The notes under the pieces are model-generated. The model ran no database searches. It was not told where the DNA came from and saw only the letters and a program-made list of their open reading frames with translations. Shown piece after piece: positions 33,062-45,384 of a stretch of 64,000 nt of DNA. The first letter of the stretch is position 1. Each line of letters begins with the position of its first letter. Position numbers and translations under genes: made by a program. Source of the DNA: Myrica gale (lineage: Eukaryota; Streptophyta; Magnoliopsida; Fagales; Myricaceae); contig OZ005617.1 in NCBI GenBank assembly GCA_963930655.1, positions 19,394,068-19,458,067 of the forward strand, written 5' to 3'.

Positions 33062-36000
33062 ATGGAAACAGATAGTTTGATGGAAGGATTGGTGAATACT
33101 CAGATAGCACGGGTTGGTGCTCATTGTAGACAGCCTAGCTCTCTTTTGCTTCCTGCGCTTCCCCTCCGATTTAAAAGAAATTGGAATATCTGTCAAATTG
33201 GGATGAACAAATCTCCCAAATCATTAAAATCAATTGCTGCTTCAGTTCAACGATTGGATTCCTCAAAATTGGACCACTTCAACAACACTTTGCCATCCAA
33301 AGGTTATGTTCAAGCACTGTTTATTAGCTTTTGCGCATTTCATGTTTGAAGGAAATATGGGTCTACTGCACTTAGTGTATCTTTTGATTGGCTTACTTAT
33401 AAAAAAAAAAGTGTATCTTTTGATTCAGTAGACTGAGAGTCCAATACTTTACTTGGTTCAACCCGTTTTTCTCATTGGTATTCATTAGCTTTTAATTACA
33501 TACAACGAGTTTTGAAATTTTTGTTCAATGATTGGAATTGACTTGACTGGATATCTCCTTTGGAGCTTATGATAATCAGATAATGGATTATTAAGCTCTT
33601 TAAATGTGCACTGCCCTTTTACGATGGTGATTTTGACTGTGAGAATGATGTTTATGTTGTTGATGGTTGCCATCTTATGTTTATAGACGTTCTTGAGTTA
33701 TGGAGAAATGCCAATGCGGTGTGCTTTGATGTGGATAGCACGGTGATCCTGGACGAGGGCATCGATGAACTTGCGGAATTTTGTGGAGCAGGAAAGGCTG
33801 TTGCAGAATGGACTTCGAGGTCGGATGTCCCACATTCCTTAGAACTGCTTCAATTGGTTTGCTGTTAGTTCCTATGCCTGATTTTGGTTTCTGGATTTTG
33901 CTAGAGCAATGAATGGTTCTGTTCCTTTTGAGGAGGCTTTGGCTGCCAGACTCTCTTTGTTCAATCCTTCCTTTGCTCAAGTCCAGGACTTTCTTGCAAA
34001 GAGACCTCCGAGGTGTGAGGGCATTTTCATTATCGTGTGCATGTTTTGATTTGTTTGTTAACAGTGGTGGGCTGGATAGTTGTATTAAAACGTGATTTTG
34101 CAAAGACTTCCACATAGCATTCGAAACCACAAGTTTGTGTTGGGCTATGGAACTATGACCATCTTGCCAATGGATAGAAGTACATATCTTCCTACACTTC
34201 AAAATGTTTGTATGGTAATTAATGTTGATTCTAAAAGACAGGCTAATTTTGATGTTTGTCGAAGATGCAGTATGAAAAGATGTGTGCAATTTGGATGGGA
34301 AAATCTTATAAAACGTGTAGCAATTTAATTGTGATAGCCAAGCACTCTCATTAGCACATAAAAAGATGTGTCATACGTTGGGGCAGGGTCTGCTTTTTAA
34401 TCGGATTTACTATGTCCTTGCATGGGAATATTTTCTTTGATTTTTAGTACGGTTGAACTTGTCATTTTCTATTCCATGTAGGCCCTCTGTCTTAAAGGTT
34501 TCTGGATGACCAAAATCCTCGAGCCATTTCATTTTAGATTTTCTAGGGGTTTTTCTTTCATGGATCTTTGCAATTTGGATGAACATATACTGACTTTGCT
34601 CATTAATGGCTTAGGACCACTCTTGGATATGCTGCAACCACTTAAAATCTTTATAATTATTTTCAAATTTTTTATGTGGATGGCATAGTTAAATCTGTTG
34701 CTATTCGGACTATGGTGCCAGCAAAGTTATTCCAATGCTGTGTTATTATTCCTCATAAATATCCTGCACCTTTCAGGGAGGGGGTTTGGAATGTTATTAC
34801 TCTTATTGTTCTTTCTAGTTGTAACTTTCACCAGTATAATAATGAGTTAAGAGTAGATATTATGAGCATGAGCATGACAATTGGAAATGGCAGAGCGAAG
34901 TCTCCTCAAACCATGGCATTATTGATTTCGAGTGGGATGGAAGCTATTATCTCCCCACTGATAATATTACCACACTGAGTCATGCCATGTTATCAACTCC
35001 TTGAGCTGTATATGCAATGGCAATATTTGCAGGACAGAAAATGAATAAACAGCTCTAGGTCATGATAGCATCAGTAATAAAACTTCATAAACATAATGTC
35101 GCTACATGCTATTCCAAATTACGACAATGCTCAATGTTGCACTGCATATATGATAGGTGTCGGCTTTTGTCTGTAGTTTTTTTTTCCTTTTCTGGCAACT
35201 TGATAACCAGGAATAGCCAATATTTTGACTTTCATCGTTAGTAAATGATGTTCATCATTTCTGCTTTTGGTTTGTAGGCTTTCTCCTGGCATAGAAGAGT
35301 TAGTCAATAAGCTGAAGGCTAAGAATACCACTGTATACCTGGTCTCTGGAGGCTTCCGCCAAATGATCAATGTATGCTGTCAAATAGCAAGGAGTTTGGT
35401 TCATTATTTTTTTCCTAAAAGTATTCTTTCATAAATTGTATACATGTATTTGCATGAACATGTAGTCACTTGCAATTTCTTTGATTTTTATTTTTTTTGT
35501 GACTGGGGTTAGTGAATCTTTGGAAACTGGAGTATGTGATTCTCTTTCGGCATGTTGGATCCCTGTTTCAGTTGATCCTATATGACACATACGATCCAAT
35601 TCACTCGAGGAAAATGCTGGACTCCTTCAATAGAAATTCAACTGATGATAGCACTGGGGGAAGATTTATTATTGTGCATACTGCATGCTAACAAGAATTT
35701 ATCAGAAATTATCAAAATTTGTTTTGTGCCTTTATTGCCTTAAAACTTCAAATGTCTAGAATTTTAAGTAATTTTGTGATGAGACATGTTTATAGTGATA
35801 GGATACATACAATTCTTCGTTTGTCTGGGATTTGGCATACACTATGTAGTTCCTTTTTAAATTGGAGACTAAATTGTCCATCAAATTTCTCCTGTAACTA
35901 CTAATTAAAAAACTTCCTATGAAGCCTGTTGCATCAATCCTAGGTGTACCCACTGAAAACATTTTTGCCAATCAACTGCTATTTGCAAGTTCTGGGGAGT

Positions 36001-36484
36001 TTCTGGGGTTCGACACCAAGGAGCCCACTTCAAGGAGTGGAGGAAAAGCCACTGCTGTCCAGCAAATAAGGAAGGTAGGTGTCTTAGCTGTTTGTTTATT
36101 TGTTTGCTATATCTATTGCTTGTAAAGCTAATAAACTCTATTTTCCAGGCTCAAGGGTGCAAGTCACTAGTCATGATTGGTGATGGTGCTACTGATCTTG
36201 AGGTAAGTAAATTCATCCAAAATTGTCTACTTGCGTGCGGCCGTTTTTCTCTAGAAAGCTGTAACCTGATGTTCAAGTTCAATTGATATGGCGTTTGTTA
36301 TGAGTTTCCTGCCAAAGTGAATGTGCTTTTCTTGTAATTTTGTATGTTCTCTACACAGGCTCGGAAACCAGGAGGTGCAGACATTTATATTTGTTATGCT
36401 GGTGTTCAACTTCGAGAAGCTGTTGCAGCGAAAGCTGATTGGTTGGTTTTCGCCTTTAAAGATCTCATAAATTCCTTGGAGTAG
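33062..36484 (+). CDS. PSP: Phosphoserine phosphatase, copy 2 (plastid, canonical), about 301 aa
   Basis: Catalyses 3-phosphoserine to serine in the plastid. Seven exons matching copy 1 in phase and, after exon 1, in length: 33062-33302, 33687-33819, 33905-34012, 35278-35371, 35925-36074, 36149-36202, 36359-36484 (TAG). Motif I FDVDSTVILDEGIDELAEFC carries nucleophile D95, acid/base D97 and the substrate-binding E104; motif II is LVSGGFRQMIN, then SGGKA and motif III GDGATDLEARKPGGAD. Exon 1 encodes an 80-residue Ser/Arg-rich extension (QPSSLLLPALPLRFKRN) fit for plastid import; total length agrees with the Arabidopsis enzyme. An AACAG acceptor-like site at 33067-33071 aligns with the one before the start in copy 1, so the true start may be the in-frame ATG at 33080 (six residues shorter), with 33062 lying in a 5' UTR intron. 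Confidence 0.93.
33390..33410 (+). mobile_element. 21-bp micro-retroposon in PSP copy 2 intron 1
   Basis: GTGTATCTTTTGATT occurs at 33375-33389 and again at 33411-33425. Between them is only GGCTTACTTAT plus A10. Copy 1 has a single version of the target word at the matching place (around 27600), so it serves as the empty site. Confidence 0.65.
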
Positions 36485-37130
36485 CTTTTTAATTTTCTGC
36501 GCCTTGCAAACTCTTTTTCTTTTCAATATATATTTTTTATATAGATATTGTGATGATTTTTTTTTCTTTGGTTATAAAAGCGCATGTAAAATTCATTTGA
36601 AAATAAGAGTTAACCATATAATTCCCTCCTCCAAGAGCATTTACTTTTCCTTTTTTTAAAAAAAATATTTATTTTTCTAAAATTTGGTGGAGAAGGTTCA
36701 ATATTATAATACTGTGTTAATCTAATGCTGCGGCCGGCAGACCCTAATTTGAAGAACCAAATTTCGATTTTCTCCTCATTTTCTCAGGAACAAAACAGAT
36801 TCTAGGTCCAATTTTTGGCTCCAAAATAGAATAACCGAGCTTATGACGATATTTCGCATCTAAAAAAATGTTCAATCGTTACAGTTCCCAAATGCAGAAA
36901 ACTCTACTACGTCAGAGATTGTTTCGGCCGAGTTATAATGTGAATCTCGGTTATCATTGAATATGAAGAACAGATCCAGGATAGAAGCTCTTCAACTTCT
37001 TTTACACGAAATCCAATGCAAGTCCTAGCAACTGCTTCAGTCAAACTATTTCAGCACGAACAATTTCTTCATTAGACTCTGAACACCCAAACCGCAAAAC
37101 AACCGCAGAACAGCAAAAGTCAAAAGACTT

Positions 37131-37370
37131 TCATGTGCCTGGCAATTTCCGTCGCTTTCTCTGCAACCAAACAAAGATGAGCCTGAGGAAAGAATCAACA
37201 CTTCTATCATAGATAAATAGACCGGCATTCTCTGGGATGTCTCGTACTCGCTCATCAAAGGAGAAGACGTCGGCGCCGCAGTCGCCCGAGGCGAGCCGAG
37301 GGTCTCGTTGGGAAGCTGGATTAAACGTGAACTCGAGGCAACTCGGCCCGACACAGCTGAGTTGACTCAT
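37131..37370 (-). pseudogene. Decayed first-exon-like remnant, unknown family (copy 1)
   Basis: A GC-richer minus-strand stretch with protein-like character (GDCGADVFSFDERVRDIPEN in one frame, LIQLPNETLGS in another). The switch of frame around 37300 suggests an indel. The same motif order (FQLSDETLDCLLGC) and flanking words occur on the minus strand at 55021-55215. The family is not recognised. Confidence 0.35.
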
Positions 37371-37881
37371 CTAGCATCGGAGCCGCTCAAAGATCATCGA
37401 ACTGTGGATGAGGACGGGCGAGGTCTTTCTGCCGACTTGGCTCATCCTTCCAAGTAGGCTGGTAACCTCTCCCTGTTGAGGAGTAATAGAGATAACTGAT
37501 AAAAGAGTACAAAAACCATTACCAGACCCTATACGAACAGAACTCAATGGGCCGGGTTTGGGCCAAAGGTTCAAGGCTTACAAACAGAAAGTGACCCCTA
37601 CTTTCCAAAAAAAATTGACCCAGATAACCTAATTGGGCCGAAAGGTCAGCTAACACAAAGCAGCCAGGCGCGACATGTAATACTAAGAAAAGGCCCAAAT
37701 AAGGCCCAGCCACCATGAGGAGATTGCCAGGATGCCATTCTTTTTCAAATAAGGCACAAAGTTTCCATTTCTCATAACGTCATTCAGGAGATTGGAGTCC
37801 ATTTCTCGCAAGAGTTAAGAACCCAGGAGGGCCGGTTCGTAATATTGCCAGGAAGCCACCCGGCCTCACACCAAATCAGAA

Positions 37882-37900
37882 ATATATATATATATATATT
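37882..37900. repeat. (TA)n microsatellite
   Basis: Nine to ten TA units. Confidence 0.9.
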
Positions 37901-39446
37901 CTCTTAAGTACACTTGGGATGTGTCATGAGTTGTCACTCACCCTGCATGTACCCTCCTATACAATCAAATGTTCTCAAGGTCGCTGAAAATTACACCTGG
38001 CCGCCGGCCGTGCTATGGACCCCCACATTTTCAGTTACCGGCACACGTACAATAAGAGGATATATAGTTCCCAGTGTCTTCGGATCTGGGGCCCCTGCTA
38101 GGGCAATCGCAATCTGGTACAAAAAGAATATCTACGAAATGCCATACGCCAGTCTCACAAAAAGAACAATGTCGGTTTGCATGTTCTAAAGCCAGAGATG
38201 AAAAAGTGGCGCGCGCAGCTAACTGGAATTCTTAAAGACCTTGAAAGAAAATGGAATCTAGGCCGGACCGAGAGGGAAGGACTAGGGAGGAGTACCGCCA
38301 CGTCCTCAGTATTCCTCCACCATCCACGTTTCCTGCTATTTCTCCATCTTTTTTCTCTTAAAAAAATATGTTTTAATTAAACTTTAATTAGCCCCCACAC
38401 GAATATTTAAAACCCCTGGAAAGATACTGACTTAGCTGTTGGAAAGATTTCTTGCTTTCAAGTGTGTAGAATATTTCCTACTTTATTTATATATATGTAT
38501 TAAAAAAAATATAGTATCAGACTGAAACTAAAGGTAGATAGAACCAACCAGAAAGTCCGTACAAATATGTAGTGCATAAGTAATCGTATTGATTGAATAA
38601 ATTGCGGGAAGATATAGAAATCTGGAGTGTTTATATGAGATCGGTTATTGTGTTAAGCGGGAGGGTGTGAAGCCGTGTGGAACACTGGTCAGGATCTTCC
38701 CGTAGCAAATCTGACGGTCCCCAGCTTGCCACCGAATAAATGAGGAAAACGCTTCAAACCCGGTCTTTATTGCTAGCATGGAAGCCGGTCTTTATTGAGG
38801 AACCCGGTTGTAAATTCGAATCGGTCAGGGATTTGCTCGTCTTCTCCATTTATCTACATTTGATAGGAATTTGTGAGTGATTCTTCTCCGTTTTCACTCT
38901 ATTCCTTTTCTTCATCGAATCTGTCCATTGTTTCATGGGTTTGCTTCCTTTCTCTATCAATTCTCGTTCTCTATCGAATCTGTCCATTTTTTTTCTTAAT
39001 TTTTCTCTCCGTCTTTCGTGTTTGGGTGTTTGGGCTCATTGTTATCTGTTGTTTGGCTTATCTATTGTTTCTGCTCTATTCATCTTGTTGGCATCTTCTT
39101 TATTTTTTTCTTGTATTTGGCAGTCTTCTGTTGCAATTGTCTGTGTTGTCGTGTCGTATTTGTGTCATGCATAACAGGTGTTTGTTTACATGCCTCTGTC
39201 ACTTTTCCTGTTTTTGATTTGTGGTTTCTTCGTTGGTTTGTGTATTGCCTGCCATATGTTTGATAAACTGTCTTCGTCAGTTAAATTGCCAACCAGTTGC
39301 AAGCTCCCATTATATACTCGTTTGTGTATTGCCTGCCATATCTCACACATTCATGACCAGGAAGTGCAATTTATTTTGGTCTAGTTGTTGCCGTGATGAC
39401 ATTCTAATTTGGTTTTGCGTTTAATTTTGGTACGGTTTTCATTGTC

Positions 39447-39575
39447 ATGGGGGGTGAGAGTGGGAATGAGTCATGGTTGGGCAGTTTGAGGCGGATGTCC
39501 AGGAAGAGTGTGTCAGACACGGACAAGAGGGTGATTAAAATTTTGGCATTTGAAGTTGCTAAGTTGATGCTAAAG
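39447..39575 (+). pseudogene. Captured exon of a DUF3475 / PSK SIMULATOR (PSI1)-like gene
   Basis: A 43-codon exon from ATG to a GT donor encodes GSLRRMSRKSVSDTDKRVIK and then ILAFEVAKLMLK, the start of the DUF3475 domain (LAFEVA...LM). In the family the domain continues for hundreds of residues; here the sequence passes into unrelated DNA, so only the N-terminal exon and probably its 5' UTR region (about 38870-39446) were captured. Confidence 0.7.
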
Positions 39576-39650
39576 GTGATTAATTTTTGTTTACCTTATT
39601 ACCGGGGTTTGTCGTAGAATCTTGTCCTAATTACTACATACACTTTACAG

Positions 39651-40032
39651 ATCTCGTTCCAGGTGATTTCATCCATGTTATTGGGGATGCTCATGTTTAC
39701 CGTACTCATGTCCGACCTCTGCAGGAGCAGCTTCAAAAACTCCCAAAGCCTTTTCCAATAAGTGTAATGTTAAAGCAAGACTTTGTTGACGCTTTTTCTT
39801 ATCTCATCTTGAAACATATTACTGGTGGGGGAAAGGTGCAGTTTGGGTCTCTTTTTCCAAATTTTCCTATTGTTTGCAGTGTTATTACATCATCTCCCCT
39901 CACTAGTCACTTCTGATGCAGATTTTGAAGATCAATCCTGAGAAGAAGAACATAGATTCTTTTGTGGCAAGTGATTTCAAACTCGTGGGTTATGATCCTC
40001 ACCAGAAGATAGAAATGAAAATGGCAGTATAG
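39651..40032 (+). pseudogene. Captured 3' exons of bifunctional dihydrofolate reductase-thymidylate synthase
   Basis: An exon starting after TTTACAG at 39651 encodes LVPGDFIHVIGDAHVYRTHV and RPLQEQLQKLPKPFP (to 39757). The last exon 39922-40032 encodes ILKINPEKKNIDSF ... GYDPHQKIEMKMAV and a TAG. Both are the C-terminus of thymidylate synthase, which makes dTMP from dUMP. The DHFR domain and most of TS, including the active-site Cys, are absent. After 39757 the expected GT donor is missing and the frame reads on as MLKQDFVDAFSYLILK, of unknown source. Confidence 0.85.
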
Positions 40033-41258
40033 CCATCTTGTACCAGTTCTACTTAAAATACTCAATGGTCCCTCTGTTCAGGCAATATTTGTCCTAATTT
40101 TTAGGCAAGTATCTAATTCTCCGCTTGTTTGTTTCTGCTAAATATTCATATTCCTGCCCCCTTGGTGGCTCTTGTCAATAACATGGAAATTTCGTAGCAT
40201 GTTTATGAGAGTCATTTTTCTTTGCCTCCTTGATGGTTCACCCTTTAACATGAAGAGATCACGGTGATACAAAAAAAAACATGAAGAGTCCACGGTGTGG
40301 TTCACATATCAAAGTCCATGTATGTGTCCAGAAAATTGCTTTGAAGATTTCCTCGTCATCTAGTTGGTGCATGATGTGGTTTAGCAATAGGACGCTTTCT
40401 GAAACATCATGCTTGATGCTGATCAGTGCTAGCAAATGCATCATTTTAGTTTTCCTTATATGTTATCTTTTGTGACTGATCTGTGTGGACTTAATCCGTG
40501 CATATGTTTTTTCCCCTCCCCCTCTACCACAGCCAGTAAGAACTGACAACTTATTTTCTATGATGTTTCAGGCACAACTGTCGGAGGTTAATGTTGATAC
40601 TTGAGTTCTCTACAAAGTAAAAAAAATTGGGTGGCTTTAAGTTGTCAGAGAATTAAGTTTGTAACAAATATGAGATGCCGACCAACAGCACAAGGTCTTA
40701 AGAAGCCCTTCCAGCCTGGTTGCTTTTTGTTTACAATTGACCTGGTTGCTTTTTGTTCGGTGTGGACTCTAGCAATTCATTTGTATAATAATGCAAGGAT
40801 TTTTACATTTTAGGTTCTTGAACATAGGTAGAATAATGCAAATTGATATATCAAATGCTGTAAAATCAGTGCAGTAACTCAGCTTTCTAGAATTCAAACA
40901 CCCAAATTCATACATAAATCAGTTACAAGGCCTGCGAAGTCAACTAAATATTATGAAGATCCGCATTCTGGAAAACCAAAATCAACTATAGAATAATAGA
41001 ACCTCATATCACACATAACAAAAAAACATCTTCCAGCTACTCTTGGGTCTTCCAAGGAAACAACGATAAACCAAATGTTGGTGTAGTCGCAAGACCCTTG
41101 AAGTGAAGATACACAAAGGAAATGGCAAAGCTCCCTAAAGGTCATACACTAAGTCTGCAACAGTTTCAAGTTCCAAACAAACAAACCAAAACAAAACAGC
41201 CTAACAAACTAACTACTGCAAGGGTCAAATAGCAATCAGTTTCCAGCGTGCGGGCGCT

Positions 41259-42688
41259 TTAAGTACCTGCAGTAAAGAGGAAGGATAAATCAGTCATCGA
41301 AAAGCATAGAAGCACACAACAGAATAGTAAAGCTTCAAATTTTGCACATCAATCTTTGCAATACTACCCAAGGAATCATAACTATTAGGTATGATTAGGT
41401 AGACATGATATATAGCAAAATCTTCATTGGAAACAAAGTTAATGCATGCAACAAAGACGCATTATATCCATATCAGGAAAAGATTATAGAGAATAAGAGG
41501 ATTTCATGACCACCAGAGTGAATCGTTAACATTATTACCCAAAACTGCTAGTATTCTCCATTCAACAAAAAGTCCCAGCAGATAAGCCAGCATTATTCCA
41601 ATGGTGACTGATAGCTACATAGACACAAAAGACAAAGGATATTAAGAAAGAAAAACTGAATTGGCCAGTGATTGAAGTCTCATATGTATGACTAACACCA
41701 CCTCATGTAAGAATAAAGCAGCAAACACAGCTAACCTGGTTCACTGAACCCAGAGCCCCTCTCAAGTTTTGAGGTGCTATCTCAGCTATATATACAGGGA
41801 CCTACAGATAATCAGCAAAGTTAACACTCCCATGAATCACCTCTGGAACACAATACCTTTCTAGAAGAACGAAGGTGAAGATAACCATTACCGTGTAAGA
41901 TATTATTCCTACACCAAACCCTTCCAGCAGCCTTCCCATGTAGAGAAATGAAACATCCTACACACAACAGTGAACCTTTTCCGTAAGATAACAATTGCTT
42001 TGGCCAACACTTTCCATACGCGTAGAGAGTTATATAATTTTGATAATCATTATAACTTACTTTAGCAAACGATATGGCAAGCCATCCGATAATATTAGGA
42101 ATGGCGGCGATCATTAAAGACTGCAATTTATCGACAGTGAACAATAGTCGGGCATCAGAAACCAAAAGGGTCAATTAATTAAAGCTATGTGTAATAAACA
42201 ATAAGAGAAGCGATGAATGAACCATCCTACCCCTTTTCTTCCAACCATTGCACCCACATTGGATAGAGAGCCGAATAAAGAAAATTGGCCCAATAATACG
42301 GTTAGAAACTCATACAAAAACAAAACCCGAACGAGGCCAAATCAGCAGAGATTCATACCTCTGAAACAGTAAGTGACAGATCCTCAGTGATTGCAGATTG
42401 GGTAGGAGACGAATACCCCGACTGCAACAAAGTACAGAACCAATTAGTGGAAAAAAGTTCTCAGTTTCGTGGCGAAGAAAGCTTCGATACAAACGAAAGA
42501 AAACCAATTTGAAGCTTTCTTGTTTTTGTTCTAGTTCATTCCTAACGGAAACATCTGACTCCAGAAATTTACAAAAGGCGTATTTTTGTAGCGAAAGAAC
42601 ATAAAAGAATAGGAAACGACATGGTTTTCTGGAAATGTACACGAGAATGAGAATGTCAGAGGAAGATTGATTGCAAAAGCTGCTTACA
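41259..42688 (-). pseudogene. Captured 5' half of an ERD6-like sugar transporter
   Basis: Minus-strand exons: one ending 42688 (MHQFGFT), 42421-42359 (SGYSSPTQSAITEDLSLTVS), about 42290-42231 (FGSLSNVGAMVGRKG), 42120-42061 (SLMIAAIPNIIGWLAISFAK), 41957-41892 ([19 protein letters not shown]), 41801-41736 ([19 protein letters not shown]), 41614-41539 ([20 protein letters not shown]). These are the first transmembrane helices of the monosaccharide-transporter family. Defects: the third exon lacks an AG acceptor and about 12 family residues (GAIASGQ... before GRKG), and after exon 7 the next possible exon (41266) gives an immediate TAA at 41259-41261. The sugar-binding second half is missing, so no functional transporter is made. 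Confidence 0.85.
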
Positions 42689-43158
42689 GTGAAACCGAAC
42701 TGGTGCATTTCGAGAAATACCTTGAATTTGGTTTGTTTGAGTATAGTTGCATCGCCGGTGGCTGGAGCTTCCAAATCGGGAGCTGGAGTTCGGATTTCGA
42801 AATGGAGGAGGATTTCGAAGTGGAGGAGGAGTTCGGGAGCTGAAGTGGGGATTTCGAATTCGAATCCCTAGTTATAAACCGAAAATGACTGAAACCGATT
42901 TGCTTAACACCGGTTGGGCAAAAACCGCTTCACACCGGACCGGGTTTGGAGGACAGCTGCTCATTAATTTGCTGGCAGATGGATGGCCGTCGGATGGACA
43001 CCGGTGTGATCATGACCGCTGCTTCACTCAGCTTAACACCGGACGGCTTAACACCATAACCGAACTCTGTTTATATCCGAATGAGTTCTTGATCTTTGGG
43101 ACAACCCTATTGTCCAAGAGTTTATTATTACCTAATGTAATATGATAGTCATCGGTAC

Positions 43159-43196
43159 TGATATGTGATACAGATACAGATACAGATACAGATACA
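43159..43196. repeat. Hexanucleotide tandem repeat (ATACAG)n
   Basis: About five units just outside the Pack-MULE. Confidence 0.85.
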
Positions 43197-45345
43197 ATAT
43201 TAATATTATCAATGCAATTATTTATTCTCTGTTATTTTAAATATTTTGTATAAGAGACTGTTTAAGATACTATTTATTTTAAAACAGGTCACACCAATTG
43301 AGTCCGCTGGCCACACGCCTTCACATTTTTACGGTTAATCTAACGGTTTCAGATGAATTCCTTATAAAATAAACAATAACTCTAGTAATAACTTGGACAG
43401 TATGTTTATGAATATATATAGTGGATGTTGGTTAGTGTGGACTTTAGCTTTAACGAAAGTGACAAGCAAAGAGTTTGCCTTAATATTAAAATAAGAATAA
43501 GGGACCTATATCTTTATGGATTTCTTCTTAAGTATTTGACTGGTACCGTTTCTTTTCACCAATGAGAGTCATATAATTATAGGGTAGTTATCCCCAAAAC
43601 CAAGTTTACATGTGGGGGAGGGTAAAGCTAATCACTTTCTTATTGCCGTCGGCCTATGATTGGCCCGGGCCTTTGGTGTGTATATATATGATGGATGGTG
43701 CGTGCGTAGGGCAAGTATACCCTGAACCTCGAACTTGGAGCTTTCATATATAGGATGCTTAATTAAGTCATAATCCACCTTGGTAATGCCCCCGAATTCA
43801 GGCGTAATTCAAGGGTTTTAGGAAATCTAAGCGAAAAAAACTATAGAAAAGATTATTTTCTTTTCACACCTAGAACAACCATGCGTGGGTTAGAAAAATG
43901 GAGGGGAGGGGGAGCACAGAGGTCGAGGATCAGGGAGAGAGCGCGGAGGCCTAGGGTTAAAGTATGGGAAGAGGGAAACAGAGACGGGAACTGTACTGTG
44001 TGGCATGAACAGCACAAACAAATTTGACCTTCTAGAAAAATAGACCCGCGTCATGACGCATGGATCATCGATCCGCATCCCCTATCCATGCATACATATA
44101 GCTTTTACCGGGGTTCCATGATAGGTCGTATGGTGCACTGCATGCACAGGGTCCTATAGAAAGTAGACCACATCATATGAAATTGATTGGTGGGTTGTTC
44201 CCAATTTTTAATATTCATGTCTAAAAAGCATTAATCCTAGCTAGTGTAATTAGCTGTCGGAAACACATATACAAGGTTTAATATATTGCAAATCGACAGC
44301 TTTAAGTCTTTTGTCACGACCTTGCTTTTTATAACTACTTTTGTTGGAGAATGGCCGGCTGTGAATTCCCATAAGAACTTTTTAACCCTGATCTTTAGAG
44401 GGATTGAGCGTGACATAAATTATCTTAGGCCTAGCTCGAAAAAGATTTAAGACCATAGATTTTCAGGCTTTTTCTGCTCTTGGGTTGCAGAGAAAACGTC
44501 TGTAAATTTCAGATATGTGAAGCTATCTGAGGCTTCTCGACCAAGTTGTATTGCTTTTTTATGTTGTCTTGTCAGCCGAGGTTAATTCAACAAATTAAAT
44601 ACATGCAAAGGTAGATGGCTCCGACTATATATATATATGATGAAGGATTAAATATTAATTATTCTAATAATTAAGAAAAATAGATAACTATGCAGCATGA
44701 ATCATCCCAAAGATCATTAATTTGGAATAAAATTATAACTTTGACAAATCAAAGATGTAGTAGATATCTCGAAAATATATTATCTCTCTTGTCCCGACTC
44801 GATTACATGGTTTAGATCTTACCGTTTGTCTTTATCTAAAAGGGAATGAAAACGATCGTAATGGTTTTCAAAGTCTGGATGAAACTAGCCAAATCAATTG
44901 TTTAGAGGCCGTCAACACATGCTTAAGGAAGATGCATGGCTCCAAATGTGCATAGATGTAGAAGAATTATTTGTTTTAAAATTGCGTGAATCAAGGGCAC
45001 AGCTTTGATGAGCTAAGCAAAATGTACTGAAATCTCTAATCTCCAATAGATGTCGATCATTAAGCATCTAAAGGAGAGTTGGAAGTTGGGGAAACAAGGG
45101 CTAGAAGTGTCGGGATAAAGATGACACCCATTAGTTTAAGCTTTTTGGGGTTGATTTATTTAGTGGAGGCCACGTAATATTAAACTCCAAAACAACTCAA
45201 AAGCATACGAAAAGAATCCCAACCATACCATGCGCATCTTCCTCATCAGCCAGCCTTACTTTTTCTCCCCCCCCTCTTAAATAATCGCAAAGATTAGGAC
45301 ATCACTAACTTTAGCTGCCAGCTTAACTTGAGCTTTAATTACGAG

Positions 45346-45348
<3 letters not shown>

Positions 45349-45382
<34 letters not shown>
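45349..45382. repeat. (CT)n microsatellite, about 17 units
   Basis: Uninterrupted CT run. Such GA/CT tracts are frequent in plant promoters, but this one is 4.4 kb from the next gene. Confidence 0.95.

Positions 45383-45384
<2 letters not shown>

Larger units (their letters stand above)
36485..38627. other. Intergenic region between PSP copy 2 and the Pack-MULE
   Basis: Contains a decayed minus-strand coding remnant (37131-37370), several GGCCCA words around 37550-37710, and a (TA)n run at 37882-37900. No intact gene recognised. Confidence 0.5.
38637..43067. mobile_element. Pack-MULE: Mutator-like element with three captured gene fragments
   Basis: A perfect 9-bp duplication TGTTTATAT stands at 38628-38636 and 43068-43076, the size diagnostic of Mutator elements. 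The termini are inverted repeats: left GAGATCGGTTATTGTGTTAA, right (reverse complement) GAGTTCGGTTATGGTGTTAA. Weaker inverted similarity extends over about 200 bp (GACGGTCC/GACGGCC, AAACCCGGTC on both sides). Inside are pieces of three unrelated plant genes with intron structure retained: a DUF3475/PSI1-like exon (+), the 3' exons of DHFR-TS (+) and the 5' half of an ERD6-like sugar transporter (-). No MURA transposase is visible, so the element is non-autonomous. Confidence 0.9.

Noticed and set aside
33681-34289. 202-codon minus-strand ORF
   Set aside because: Antisense shadow of PSP copy 2 exons 2-3, whose plus-strand reading is strongly supported.
40208-40300. Repeated AACATGAAGAG words separated by an A run
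   Set aside because: Too short and imperfect to call an insertion; could be slippage inside the Pack-MULE.
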